Under the pieces are notes generated by a model. It searched no databases and was not told the origin of the DNA. It saw only the letters and a list, made by a program, of their open reading frames with translations. 64,000 bases of DNA from Gloeotrichia echinulata CP02 (lineage in GTDB: Bacteria; Cyanobacteriota; Cyanobacteriia; Cyanobacteriales; Nostocaceae), in NCBI GenBank assembly GCA_038087035.1, contig CP051187.1, positions 3,663,001-3,727,000 on the forward strand, written 5' to 3'. Below, piece by piece: positions 43,137-52,312 of the stretch (position 1 is its first letter; the number at the start of each line of letters is the position of its first letter). A program made the translations under genes and the position numbers.

Positions 43137-43793
43137 ATGGCTTTCAGCAGTTTCAAAACTATCGGTGAAGTCCTCAAAGCATTTCAAGTGACTTACACCG
43201 AAGCAAATTTTATTAGTGAACTTGCTTTTACTGTTTCTGACTATTTCCGCGAAGATTTAGAACTGATGATGCGGGATGCTGTTGTTGATAACTCCGAGTT
43301 TGCTATATGCGAAAATCTCATTTATCCCGTTATTAAAGAAGTTTGGAAAACCTATCGTCAGCATTTTATTTTATGGAGTCATCAGTCATTAAATTATGAC
43401 GAGAAATTATCAGGATTTCCCGAATATATTTTGGCAAAACGTTCACCATTAGGTAAAGTTGTTTTTGATAAGCCCTACTTTATTTTAGTAGAAGCCAAGC
43501 AAGATAACTTTGAAACAGCTTGGGCGCAATGTTTAGCAGAAATGATTGCAGCCCAAAGACTGAATGGCGAATATCAAATAGTTATTTTTGGTATTGTATC
43601 TAATGGTGTAACATGGCAATTCGGAAAATTAGAAGGTGATAAATTTACCAGAAATATCAATCCTTGCACCATCTATGAGCTAGATAAACTTTTTGCTGCA
43701 GTAAATTTTGTATTTCAACAATGTGAATCGCAGCTAAATAATTTAGTTGCTGCTATAAATTTTGTTGCGAGAGGTTTTCAATTTGCTGAGTAA
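43137..43793 (+). CDS. Hypothetical protein with PD-(D/E)XK-like motif
   Basis: This 218-residue soluble protein is not assigned to a named family by me. A nuclease-like core can be seen in LGKVVFDKPYFILVEAKQDN (about 105-124), where Asp and E-x-K have the right spacing and follow a beta-strand, and in AWAQCLAEMIAAQRLNG (about 128-144), a helix with a Gln that resembles QxxxY. It is common next to other genes in cyanobacteria and could be a nuclease-fold protein of unknown role. The 3' end overlaps the convergent TPR gene by 41 bases. Confidence 0.7.
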   Translation: MAFSSFKTIGEVLKAFQVTYTEANFISELAFTVSDYFREDLELMMRDAVVDNSEFAICENLIYPVIKEVWKTYRQHFILWSHQSLNYDEKLSGFPEYILAKRSPLGKVVFDKPYFILVEAKQDNFETAWAQCLAEMIAAQRLNGEYQIVIFGIVSNGVTWQFGKLEGDKFTRNINPCTIYELDKLFAAVNFVFQQCESQLNNLVAAINFVARGFQFAE

Positions 43794-44994
43794 AATAATC
43801 TTCTTCATGCTTGATTTGTTGCGCTAATTCTAGACCTTGTTGAAAGGCTGCTCTAGCTTGAGAATACTGTTTAGCTTGTAGATGAATTTGCCCAATTTGG
43901 TCGTAGACTTTCATCATTCCATAAAAATCTCCAGTTTTTTGTTCTGTCTGGAGCAAAATTTGGCTAGTTTGCAAAGCCTCATCTATTTGTCCTTGAGAAC
44001 GGTACAATGCAATTAACTTTTGCAAAGCCTCACTGGCATTAAGATACTGCTCCAATTTCCAAGCTGTGGTATAGGCTTCTTGATAGTTTTTAAATGCTTC
44101 TGGTAGTAAACTGGGATTTGCCCGTGCCAGTGATTCGTAATTTGAGGCGATCGCTAATTTTAATTCGGGTAATTGTGTCAAATCGTTTTGACTGAGGTAA
44201 ATTTCTGCCAGTTTAGTCAGTATATTTACAGCTTGCTGGTGTTCTTTACCTTGCTCATAAATATACGCCAACTCTTTTAGATATCCTACCTCATTCAGGC
44301 GATCGCCCTTGGCGGAAGCTAAACCCAACAATTCCTGGTAGGTAGCAGCAGCTTGGGGATAATCAAACCAACTCAGATGCACTTCACCAATCGTCTTGAG
44401 GGTTGCGACTTCGGCTGTTGCATCTTGTTGCTGTCGCACTGCTGCTAAAATTTGGTCATAAACTTCCAGCGCCAGTTTAGGCGATCGCACTTTTTGGTAA
44501 GCTTCACCTAGCGATCGCCATAGTTCTAAATCAGCTTTGGTTTGGGATGGCTTCTGCTTTTGAATTGCTTGCAATCGCTGAGTAATATACAATACTTCTT
44601 GACGATTATTTTGATTAGAGGCGATCGCACCCACTCGTGACAGTGCTTCCACCTCAACTAATGAACCCAAGAAGCGCCGCAAGCGCAGTTCTCGGTTCCA
44701 AGTATCAAAAGCTGCTTCCTTATTCCCAGCTTCTAGTTGAGCCGCAGCTGCTTGATTCAACTTATCCAGTTCCACCTCTAACCTTTGCAGTTCTTCCAGG
44801 GTTAACTGCTGTTTGTCTACCATTGGTGGTAATAGTGGATCAGGTGTGATAACTTCCAGCGGACTAGGAGGATATTTATCCGGCTGTTTGGCTTGATTAC
44901 TCGCTGCCAACGTCAACGAACTGCTAAACTGCCAAAGTATAGTAGCAGCAATGAACAGACTTAAGCGGCGTAACATGGGAATTTTACCTTGCAT
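43753..44994 (-). CDS. Exported TPR-repeat protein
   Basis: The 413-residue protein has an N-terminal signal peptide (MLRRLSLFIAATILWQFSSS; that Met, at 44976, is a possible start) and then helical TPR-like repeats from about residue 65 to the end (for example SLGEAYQKVRSPKLALEVYD, LKELAYIYEQGKEHQQAVNI, KVYDQIGQIHLQAKQYSQAR). It is probably a periplasmic or membrane-anchored scaffold. No enzymatic domain is present. The partner is unknown. Confidence 0.85.
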   Translation of the reverse strand: MQGKIPMLRRLSLFIAATILWQFSSSLTLAASNQAKQPDKYPPSPLEVITPDPLLPPMVDKQQLTLEELQRLEVELDKLNQAAAAQLEAGNKEAAFDTWNRELRLRRFLGSLVEVEALSRVGAIASNQNNRQEVLYITQRLQAIQKQKPSQTKADLELWRSLGEAYQKVRSPKLALEVYDQILAAVRQQQDATAEVATLKTIGEVHLSWFDYPQAAATYQELLGLASAKGDRLNEVGYLKELAYIYEQGKEHQQAVNILTKLAEIYLSQNDLTQLPELKLAIASNYESLARANPSLLPEAFKNYQEAYTTAWKLEQYLNASEALQKLIALYRSQGQIDEALQTSQILLQTEQKTGDFYGMMKVYDQIGQIHLQAKQYSQARAAFQQGLELAQQIKHEEDYFTQQIENLSQQNL

Positions 44995-45748
44995 TCACTA
45001 AGTTGTCTTGGGCATTGGGCATTGGGCATTGGTAATTATCCTATACCCAGCAACCTTACAGCAGTTTTCAGGCAATAACCACATCTATCGTAGGGGCGCA
45101 AGGCCTTGCGCCCCAGACGCGTGGTCTATTTATAGGAAGATGCTGTAACTGCCAATTTGGTAGACGCATCTAGGATCGATAATTATCCCCATCCTTGATT
45201 ATCAAAAATCTGGGTCTAAAACCCCGTCGTTCTACGACGGCTTTTGGTATAATAGGCTTTGTGGAAGGGTAATCAACCACATAAAAAACCCATTTGCTAC
45301 CTAATAAGTAGACGCTGCACCTTCTCCCAAAGGGAGAGGCTACGCCAAGACAACTAAATCTATGGGGTTCTACTTCGTAGTTCTAGTATCGCCTGGAAGT
45401 AGGTAAAAGATTTACAGGTACTAGACTAACAGCATTAAACTGCAAACAAATTTTGCACTATGTGCAACTATGGTCGGGCAGACCAAAAGTTAACGCTTGC
45501 GGAGAGAACCACCTCTGGCTTAGATACCGCAAGGGGTCTAGGCTAAGTGGACTCGTTGAACCAAGAATCCTTAGCCTTTAGGCTAAAGAGTGTCAACCAT
45601 TGGTCATAACCAAGCTTTACCGAAAACATGGGTTGAAAGCCTCACCCTTCAAGGGCGACTTTTTGCTCCAGATTTGCTAGCACCCATATACAGTAGCCCC
45701 ATCACGGCGGTCAGAATTGTGGGCAGGATGCCTTGAAGCGTATTTGCA
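44995..45748. other. Gene-free stretch with IS relic
   Basis: It holds TGGGCATTGGGCATT units (45009-45031), a GGGGCGCAAGGCCTTGCGCCCC palindrome (45093-45114) and the tnpB-less relic 45212-45596. No ORF is supported. Confidence 0.6.
45212..45596 (+). mobile_element. tnpB-less IS200/IS605-like relic (about 385 bp)
   Basis: The left end is a CCGTCGTTCTACGACGG hairpin followed by CTTTTGGTATAATAGG, which includes a good -10 promoter box. The right end is GAATCCTTAGCCTTTAGGCT, then AAAGAGTGTCAA, the hairpin plus GTGTCAA form of the complete element at 4793. The ~300 bases between have no ORF but keep the promoter-to-end arrangement, so an RNA like the guide RNA of TnpB could still be made. Confidence 0.6.
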
Positions 45749-46126
45749 CTAAACGTTCCACCCTAAAATTTCAGCTACCTGCTTCCAGACTTGTTTTGAA
45801 TTGAACGGCTTAATAATCACGCCGGCTACCCCCATTGCAGCAAAGCGACGACGATCACTAGGCAAGGCTTTAGCTGTCAGCAAAACAACTGGAATCATCT
45901 GAGTTTTTAGATCGGCTTTAAGCTGCTCAAAGCACTCAAAGCCGTCCATATCTGGCATTGAGATATCGAGAAGGATGGTATCAAAGGGTTCTGCCTTCGC
46001 TTTAACCAAGCCTTCGCTGCCAGATTCAGCCTGCATCACTTGCCAACCACCAAAGCCTTCGAGCGACATTTGTATCACGTCTCGAATGTCCGCTTCATCA
46101 TCAATCACCAAGATATGTTTCGTCAT
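45749..46126 (-). CDS. CheY-like response regulator
   Basis: A single 125-residue receiver domain: acidic pocket VIDDEADIRD, phospho-Asp in ILLDISMPDMDGFE (about 54), Thr/Ser in VVLLTAKALP and Lys in IIKPFNSKQV. It is the last gene of a two-component locus on the minus strand whose upstream members are damaged (46275-50602). Confidence 0.93.
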   Translation of the reverse strand: MTKHILVIDDEADIRDVIQMSLEGFGGWQVMQAESGSEGLVKAKAEPFDTILLDISMPDMDGFECFEQLKADLKTQMIPVVLLTAKALPSDRRRFAAMGVAGVIIKPFNSKQVWKQVAEILGWNV

Positions 46127-46233
46127 GTTGCCCTCGTTGTCGTGAGTTATTGAGCGTTAGTGTTGCATCAACAGTGTGAATTCAATTCGGCAGGAGAGCA
46201 ACTTGCTTGGTAGAATTGTTTAATCCGGCTGAT

Positions 46234-46268
46234 TAAATGTCTGGATTTGTCCAGCTTTTATCTAGCAG
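46234..46268 (-). mobile_element. Short relic of an IS right end
   Basis: AAATGTCTGGATTTGTCCAG, then CTTTTATCTAGCAG, read on the plus strand, corresponds to the inverse-oriented end CTGCTACATAAAATCTGGAC at 7526 and 40170. Only about 35 bases remain, next to the stop of the Hpt frame. Confidence 0.5.
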
Positions 46269-46274
46269 TGCTAT

Positions 46275-47307
46275 CTATTGCTTCAAATCAGCTAGCAGTT
46301 GTGAAAAGCGACTCGCTTGCCGTTCTTCTAGCAATGAATTGTTTTTCAGGAGATGTTCGATTAAACGTCCAATTTCTGATCCTTTCGCGTAACCAAAGGT
46401 TCCCAGTCCACCTACTAACTTATGTGCTTCAACTCTTGCACGCTCCTGTTGTTCTGGACTTAACTGCTGTGTCTGTAGCGCGACTTCAGTTTCCTCCAAG
46501 ATTTTAACCCTCATATCTAAGGACACTCTAAATCGCTCTTCTACAGCACCCAGTGAAACTAACACTCTTTCTTTCGTGCGTTTGAGCGTCCCTCTCCCCT
46601 TTGCTCTCTTGCACCTCTGCGCTCTTTTCAACCGTCGGTGCTGCCTTCAGCCGATATCCCAACCCATGAACTGTCTCAATCACTTCTTCAGTAATTCCTG
46701 CTGATTTTAACCGACTTCGCAGGTCTTTGATCAAAGTTGTTACGGCTGCTTCTGAAGGCGACTGGTCGAGCGACCAAAGCCGATCAATAATACTATTGCG
46801 GCTAAAAATGCGCTCTCGGTTTCGCAGAAATAGTTCGAGTAAAGCATACTCTTTCGGTCTGAAGGTGATTTCCTGCTGCTTATAGGTAACATGCATCAAG
46901 GTGGGATCTAAACATAAATATCCCCAACTCAGGACTGGAGCAGTAACACTACTCCCACGACGCAACAATGCCCGTATCCGTGCCAAGAGCTGATTGGGAT
47001 TAAATGGTTTGATGACATAATCGTCGGCTCCAGCATCCAACCCTGCGATGACATTCTCATTGGAATTTTGAGCAGTCAGCATCAAAATCGGAGTTTGATT
47101 ACCGAGTGACCGCAGTTGACGACAGAGGCTAATTCCATCCAGTTTGGGAATTAATACATCGAGCAAAATCAGATCATATTCCCAATGCATTAATAACTCC
47201 CATGCCAATTGCCCATCGCTTGCTAAATCGACGGCATAGCGATTGGCAGTGAGATTCGCGTAGAGAATTGCTGCTATTGCTTGATCATCCTCAACTAATA
47301 GAATTTT
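46275..47307 (-). pseudogene. OmpR-type response regulator fused to Hpt domain, 5' cut and frameshifted
   Basis: Without a start codon, the minus strand reads KILLVEDDQAIAAILYANLT directly from the end of the ISL3 element at 47308. It continues with a full receiver (LILLDVLIPKLDG, KPFNPNQLLA) and a winged-helix DNA-binding domain (FRPKEYALLELFLRN, IETVHGLGYRLK). A frameshift near 46590-46620 then separates it from an Hpt domain in another frame (AHKLVGGLGTFGYAKGSEIG, the His being the phosphosite), which ends at 46275. The ATG that should precede KILLVEDD was apparently removed by the insertion. The first internal Met (47208) would lack the acidic pocket. Confidence 0.8.
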
Positions 47308-48305
47308 GGTTCTTGGGTACTTAGCGTGCTAAAATGTTAAGATATTTTTTAATAATGTTTAATAAAATAAATTATGAAACGAATAATGACTCAACTCCTA
47401 AATTTGCCTGAAGTATTAGTAGAATCAAGCCTACAAGAGGGTCAAGTCCTAATTCTATCAGTAGGTAAAAAAGCGAAAAGTGCATCGTGCCCACACTGTG
47501 GTCAAAACTCAAGACATTTACATCAAAATCAAAAATGTTTAGTGAAAGATTTACCGATGGGGGATTTTGAAGTAATACTGAATGTCAATAGACGAAGATT
47601 CAAGTGTAAAAAATGCCGAAAAACATTTAATGAAAAGCTAGATTTTCTAGGAGCAAGAAAGAGGTATACATACCGATATGCGGAATATATTATCAAACAA
47701 GTGATTAATAGTAATGTAAGTAATGTGGCAAGAAATAATGGACTAACTAATGAATAAGTCATATCAATGCTTGAAGATGTAGCTAAAAATGTGATGCCAA
47801 TAGATGTCAAAGATTTAAGAAGATTAGGAATAGATGAAATTAGTTTGGTCAAAGGACAAGGAAAATTTATTGTCGTGCTAGTAGATATAGATTCAGGTAA
47901 ATTGATAGGTTTAGTAAAAGAAAGAAAACAAATTGAAATCAAAAAAACCATGAGAATGTGGGGAGAAAAAGTTTTGTCACAAATAGAAGAAGTAAGTATT
48001 GATATGACAGGCAATTATAAATCTTTAATTGAGAAGATTTGTCCAAAGGCCCTTGTAACGGTAGATAGGTTCCATGTTACTAAATTAGTACATGAAGAAT
48101 TAAATCGAGCTAGGATAGCAGAAAATAAAATAGCATCTGAGTTAAATGCCCCGGAAAGAAAAAAAGTATTTGAAAGTTTAAAAGGAAATAAATTTACAAT
48201 TCTAAAAGCCGAGAATAAGCTCACCGAAAAGCAAAAAGATAAATTAAATAGAATTAAACAAGCTTCTCCTTTAATAGCTAGAATGCATTCATTAAAAGAA
48301 GATTT
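47308..48305 (+). mobile_element. ISL3-family insertion sequence, 3' part lost
   Basis: The left terminal repeat GGTTCTTGGGTACTTAGCGT is followed after about 45 bases by an ISL3-type transposase. The right side is replaced at 48306 by a 196-bp element that has the same type of ends. The element has displaced the start of the response-regulator gene. It is the presumed source of the transposase that moves the 196-bp copies. Confidence 0.85.
47374..48305 (+). pseudogene. ISL3-family transposase, in-frame stop and missing C-terminus
   Basis: The frame starts MKRIMTQLLNLPEVLVESS and contains the N-terminal zinc ribbon (CPHCGQNSRHLHQ, FKCKKCRKTF). It stops at 47755-47757 (NGLTNE followed by TAA) and resumes in the same frame as VISMLEDVAKNV, followed by the DDE-type core (GIDEISLVKGQGKF, IDMTGNYKSL, VTVDRFHV). 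It runs into the 196-bp element after MHSLKEDL at 48305, so about 100 or more residues with the last catalytic acid are absent. It cannot make an active protein. Confidence 0.9.
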
Positions 48306-48501
48306 GGCTCTTCCGTACTTAGCGTGCTGAATTTGTTAAAAAATAAGTTTGAAACCCTTGCCTGGCTCCGATAAAAGCCATTATTTTTTGTATTTGAGCT
48401 ACTGTTACTAAAAATCAAATTATAAACGCCTATAAGCCTTGTTATTAAAGCAATTTAATCGACTTTCATTAATAATTAAGCACGCTATACACGCAAGAGC
48501 C
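48306..48501. mobile_element. 196-bp non-autonomous element with ISL3-like ends (copy C)
   Basis: Ends GGCTCTTCCGTACTTAGCG and the inverse of GGCTCTTGCGTGTATAGCG. Its left end truncates the ISL3 transposase and its right end truncates the kinase gene at 48502. There is no 8-bp direct repeat between the flanks (GAAGATTT, GCATCGCC). Confidence 0.9.
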
Positions 48502-49399
48502 GCATCGCCTAGAGCCTGTACCGCTTCAATTGCCTGCTGTATCAGATCCGTCACTTCACATGATTCCATCACCATCTCGGTTTTTCGAGACTCTAACCGC
48601 TCCAAATCGAGAATGTCATTGACCAATCGCACCAGGCGATCGCTATTATTCAGGGCGATTTGAATCAGATGATTAAACCGTTCGGAATTGTTGTTATAGA
48701 GTCCCGATTCCAAAATGCCGAGAGAACCGTGAATGGCAGTCAACGGGGTTCGTAGTTCATGACTAACAATGGAGATAAATTCATCTTTCATCTGAGCGAT
48801 GGCATAGCGATCGCTAATGTCTTGAATTTGGGCAATGAAGTAAATAGGTTCTTCTCGGCTATCTCGGACAAGCAATACATTCAGCAACACCCAGACCACA
48901 TTACCTTGTTGATGGAAATACCGTTTCTGGACTTGGTAGCTGTGAATTTCACCAGCCAGCACTGCTTGCACCTGCTCTAAATCAATTGCCAGATCATCAG
49001 GATGGGTAATTTCTTGAAGGGTTGTAATCAGCAATTCGTCTTGAGTGTAGCCAAGGATCTCACAAAGCGAGCGATTAACGCGAATAAATCTAGCCTCAAT
49101 TGTTACTAATGCCATGCCGATTGGGGCATCTTCAAAGGCGCTGCGGAACCGTTCTTCACTCTGGCGTAAAGCTTCTTCTATGTGCTTTAATTCAGTTATG
49201 TCTCGTCCCACTGACTGAAGCTCCAAGATATTCCCCTGGTCGTCACACAGCATCCGGTTTACCCACTGTGTCCAGCGAACTGAACCATTGACAATTACTC
49301 GATTCTCAATTATAATAATAGGATTTGCTGGAGTCATGGATTGCACCAGTTGATCCACCCGTTCTCGATCTTCCGGTTCAATGACTGGGCTATAGCTCT
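48502..49399 (-). pseudogene. Middle part of a histidine kinase (PAS-PAS-HisKA), both ends lost
   Basis: The minus strand reads a PAS-type sensor (end of one PAS from 49399: QSYSPVIEPEDRERVDQLV, VGRDITELKHIEEALRQ; then a second complete PAS SAFEDAPIGMALVTIE to IAQIQDISDR) and HisKA (FISIVSHELRTPLTAIHG). It ends in the HisKA/ATPase linker at IEAVQALGDA, where the 196-bp copy C begins. The ATPase domain is absent. It belongs to the same original gene as 49596-50602. Confidence 0.85.
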
Positions 49400-49595
49400 G
49401 GTTCTTGCGTACTTAGCGTGCTAAATATGTTGAAAAATAAGCTTGAACTCCTTGCTGGGATAAGATGACAGCCATTATTTACTGCCTTTTAGGTCTGATG
49501 ATTAAAATTTTGGCTATAAGCGCCTGTAAGCCTTGATTTTAAAACAAAGTTATCGACTGTAATTAAAAATTTAGCACGTTAAGTACGCAAGAACC
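49400..49595. mobile_element. 196-bp non-autonomous element with ISL3-like ends (copy D)
   Basis: Ends GGTTCTTGCGTACTTAGCGT and the inverse GGTTCTTGCGTACTTAACGT. The flanks ATAGCTCT and ACAAATTG are not duplicated. It lies between the sensor half and the PAS half of one kinase gene; the second membrane helix and HAMP that should join them are gone. Confidence 0.9.
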
Positions 49596-50602
49596 ACAAA
49601 TTGCTCCTCGTGGTTACTTAGCAACGTCAGTGGTTGGGTTGTTTGCAAGGTGCGGAAGTTGCCAAATTTGTGGGCGAGTTGTTGAGCAATGTCTCGCGTT
49701 CGCGCATCCTTGCTATTTACCGCTAACAATCGCGTCGTTTCCCCCAAACCTTTCTTCACAAAAGGGATCTCTGGCGTAGATGTGGCAACCAAATTACCAG
49801 AACGCTCCATAATAAAAGTCTGTCCAGATGCTGAGAATTTTAGCTGCTCCAGAAAGGTACTGATTCCCGCCAGGGTAAAATCCGAGACGAAAACTCCCCG
49901 CCATTTTCCAGCAGCATCGTAAATGGGAGCGAGTGCGAAAATTCCTAATGTGGGTACAACCTTGTAAACAGAAATTGGCGACCAAGTTTGTTGGTTGGTG
50001 GCTTTGGCATAGCGATACCAGGGAGTTTTTTGATTATCGACGGGAAAGGTATAGACAAGTTTGAAAGGATTGCCTTTCGCGTCAACCAAATAGTATTTCC
50101 GTTTACCCGGATCGCTACTTCTCGATCTATGAAAATAGCGGGTACTGATGGACGCATCCTTTCGGGTCAGCCTTTTGGCTTGTTTGACCAGTTCCTTACT
50201 TTGAAGGCGTCCGTACCCAATCGCTTCTCCTGGCTCGTTGGCAAAGAAGATAGATTGGAGGGAGGGGTTCAGGGTGATTTGTTGCCAAAATTGCTCTCGC
50301 AGTTGCTCAAAGTCGTTGATTTTCAAGGTTCCCTGCTCTACTGCCAGATGATTGGCGGCGACAACATCTTGGGGTGCATGTAGGTAGGTGGTGAGGCGAT
50401 CGTTAATCCGCAGCAACACCTGTTGGGTGAGTTTGTCTGCAAGTTCCCTCACGGATTGCTGTCCACTTCGATCAGACAAATAACCGACTATCCCAACCGC
50501 TCCTACCAATTGCAACATAAATGGAACAGTTAGCAACACTCGTATCGGAATGTTGGCAAAGCTTTGATAGCAGCGTCGAAGTAAACTTGCTCTTTGCGTC
50601 AT
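49596..50602 (-). pseudogene. dCache sensor half of a histidine kinase
   Basis: The minus strand from ATG 50602 encodes a membrane helix (VLLTVPFMLQLVGAVGIVGY) and a double-Cache sensor (WQQITLNPSLQSIFFANEPG, TPWYRYAKATNQQTWSPISV, ALAPIYDAAGKWRGVFVSDF), ending NHEEQFVV where copy D begins. It is similar to the sensor of the kinase at 27930-30720 (both contain FV-QV-GAVG-VGYLS). The continuation at 49399 lacks the expected end of the Cache domain, TM2 and HAMP. Confidence 0.85.
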
Positions 50603-50699
50603 GTAGCAATCCTAAAGTGAGAGAATGACGTTATCCATTGTGTCAGATAGTTAACGGGAGGGACGACAACGCCGCACGTAATATTCAAAGGTTCGGCTT

Positions 50700-50830
50700 C
50701 CCTTCGGCTTCGCTCAGGGTCAAATAGTTGGGGCATCAACTATTGGGTTAGGTGGTGTAAGTCGGGCTACGCCTGCAATTGCTGTTAGCAGCCCAGAATC
50801 CGCGCTCTTTTGGCACGGGGAGTATGTGAA
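50700..50830 (+). mobile_element. tnpB-less IS200/IS605-like relic
   Basis: Bases 50746-50830 share GGTGATGTAAG/GGTGGTGTAAG, CGGGCTA-GCCTGC and CCAGAATCC with 20113-20170, and end with a CGCGCTCTTTTGGCACGGGG imperfect hairpin plus AGTATGTGAA. There is no coding sequence. The relic lies directly upstream of cpcT. Confidence 0.45.
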
Positions 50831-50873
50831 AATACTTCTAGAGAATTTTCAAGCAACTAGTTGATCATTTGTC

Positions 50874-51473
50874 ATGACTCATTCTACAGATATTGCCACC
50901 TTAGCTCGTTGGATGGCAGCTGACTTTAGCAATCAAGCACAAGCTTTTGAAAACCCGCCTTTTTACGCTCATATTCGCGTGTTTATGCGTCCCCTGCCCG
51001 TAGAATTATTATCAGGGGTGAGTTTATTTTTGGAGCAAGCCTATGACTATATGCTCAATGACCCCTATCGTATGCGGGTGCTAAAGTTGGTCAATGCGGG
51101 CGATCACATCCTAATTGAAAATTACACCGTCAAGGAAGAACAAAATTTTTATGGTGCATCCCGTAACCTGGAACTCCTCAAAACCTTAACAGCCGATGAC
51201 TTGGAAAAATTATCAGGCTGTAACATGATTGTTGAGTGGACTGGTAATAGCTTCAAAGGTAGGGTGGAACCGGGAAAAGGCTGCATCGTTTTTCGTAAAG
51301 GACAAAAGACCTATCTAGATAACGAATTTGAGATTAACGAAGAGAAATTTATCAGCCTCGACCGGGGACGGAATTTAGAAACCGATGAGCATATTTGGGG
51401 GTCTATCGCCGGACCATTTAACTTTGTCCGTTGGGGTAGTTTTGCTGATGAAGTCAGAATTCCTAACTCCTAA
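50874..51473 (+). CDS. cpcT: Phycobiliprotein lyase CpcT/CpeT family
   Basis: CpcT attaches phycocyanobilin to Cys-155-type sites of beta-phycocyanin and beta-phycoerythrocyanin. The 199-residue protein has the lipocalin-like barrel motifs of the family: LARWMAADFSNQAQAFENPP at residues 8-27, FYAHIRVFMRPLP, EQAYDYMLNDPYRMRVLKL, GCNMIVEWTGNSFKGRVEPG, and the end DEHIWGSIAGPFNFVRWGSF. The length agrees with CpcT. It is monocistronic and its upstream region contains an IS relic. Confidence 0.93.
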   Translation: MTHSTDIATLARWMAADFSNQAQAFENPPFYAHIRVFMRPLPVELLSGVSLFLEQAYDYMLNDPYRMRVLKLVNAGDHILIENYTVKEEQNFYGASRNLELLKTLTADDLEKLSGCNMIVEWTGNSFKGRVEPGKGCIVFRKGQKTYLDNEFEINEEKFISLDRGRNLETDEHIWGSIAGPFNFVRWGSFADEVRIPNS

Positions 51474-51495
51474 CTCCTAACTCCTAACTCCTCAA
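51466..51495. repeat. Short AACTCCT heptamer run at the cpcT stop
   Basis: Four AACTCCT units start at the cpcT stop codon (ATTCCTAACTCCTAA), so the last codons of cpcT derive from the repeat. Confidence 0.8.
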
Positions 51496-51499
51496 TCTC

Positions 51500-52312
51500 C
51501 TAATATCCCGTCGCTGTTAACTCCAGGGTATGAAAATAAGGAACTCGTTCAACAGTGGTTTCCCAAGTGCCATTGGGGTAAAGTTTTAGTAGACGAAGCC
51601 CAGGAGGTTTTTGATCGAGAGCAAATTTTGTGCTTTTAGGTTTGAACTGAATGCTAGTTGAGGGTGTACCGAAATAGTGAACATGATGACGCTGGTACTG
51701 AAATTCCTGGTGAATGTGACCAAACAAAACTAATTTGACTTGTGGGTGTCTATCGAGAACGGCAAAAAGTTCCTCAGAATTTTGCAGACTGCTGCTATCT
51801 AGCCACTTAGAATTGACCAGAAAAGGTGGATGATGTAGGGTTACTATAGTAGGTTGATTTTGCAGAATTTTTAGCTGACAGTCTAACCAATTTAGGGTTT
51901 TAGCTGAAAGATAACCATGCACACAGCCAGGTACAGCCGAGCTGAGTAAGACAAAATTCCAGCCACCACGCTCAAAAGACTTACGCCGGGAAAACATCCT
52001 CAGATTTAAGATTTCATCCATTGCGATCGCACAGTCATGATTTCCTGGTATGCAGTAAGTTGGTATTTGTAGCGGACTCAGCAGGTTTTGAAGATTTTCA
52101 TAGGATGTAGCCGTCCCATCACCAGACAAATCTCCCGTTAGCAGTAGTAAATCCAGTTCCGGTTGTAGAATCTTTAAACGCGCTATAACTGCTTGGAATG
52201 ATTCCATAGTAGGCATTCCTAGCAGCTGATGATTTTCCGCAGCAAACAGATGTATATCTGTTACCTGAGCAATAGATACGGGAAACACTGGATTCATCTT
52301 TGCTGATAGCAA
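51500..52312 (-). CDS. Metallophosphoesterase (CpdA/Icc-like)
   Basis: The 270-residue protein has the calcineurin-like metal motifs in order: QVTDIHLF (D-x-H), LTGDLSGDGT (GDxxxDG), CIPGNHD (GNHD), TLHHPPF and LFGHIHQEFQ (GHxH). The layout matches class III cyclic-nucleotide phosphodiesterases such as CpdA, which hydrolyse cAMP; without assays the substrate remains open. It faces cpcT tail to tail. Confidence 0.88.
   Translation of the reverse strand: MLSAKMNPVFPVSIAQVTDIHLFAAENHQLLGMPTMESFQAVIARLKILQPELDLLLLTGDLSGDGTATSYENLQNLLSPLQIPTYCIPGNHDCAIAMDEILNLRMFSRRKSFERGGWNFVLLSSAVPGCVHGYLSAKTLNWLDCQLKILQNQPTIVTLHHPPFLVNSKWLDSSSLQNSEELFAVLDRHPQVKLVLFGHIHQEFQYQRHHVHYFGTPSTSIQFKPKSTKFALDQKPPGLRLLKLYPNGTWETTVERVPYFHTLELTATGY

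Noticed and set aside
41326..43793. Restriction-modification system
   Set aside because: The gene order, the intervening cyanase and the absence of a recognised restriction enzyme do not support it; kept only as a low-interest finding.
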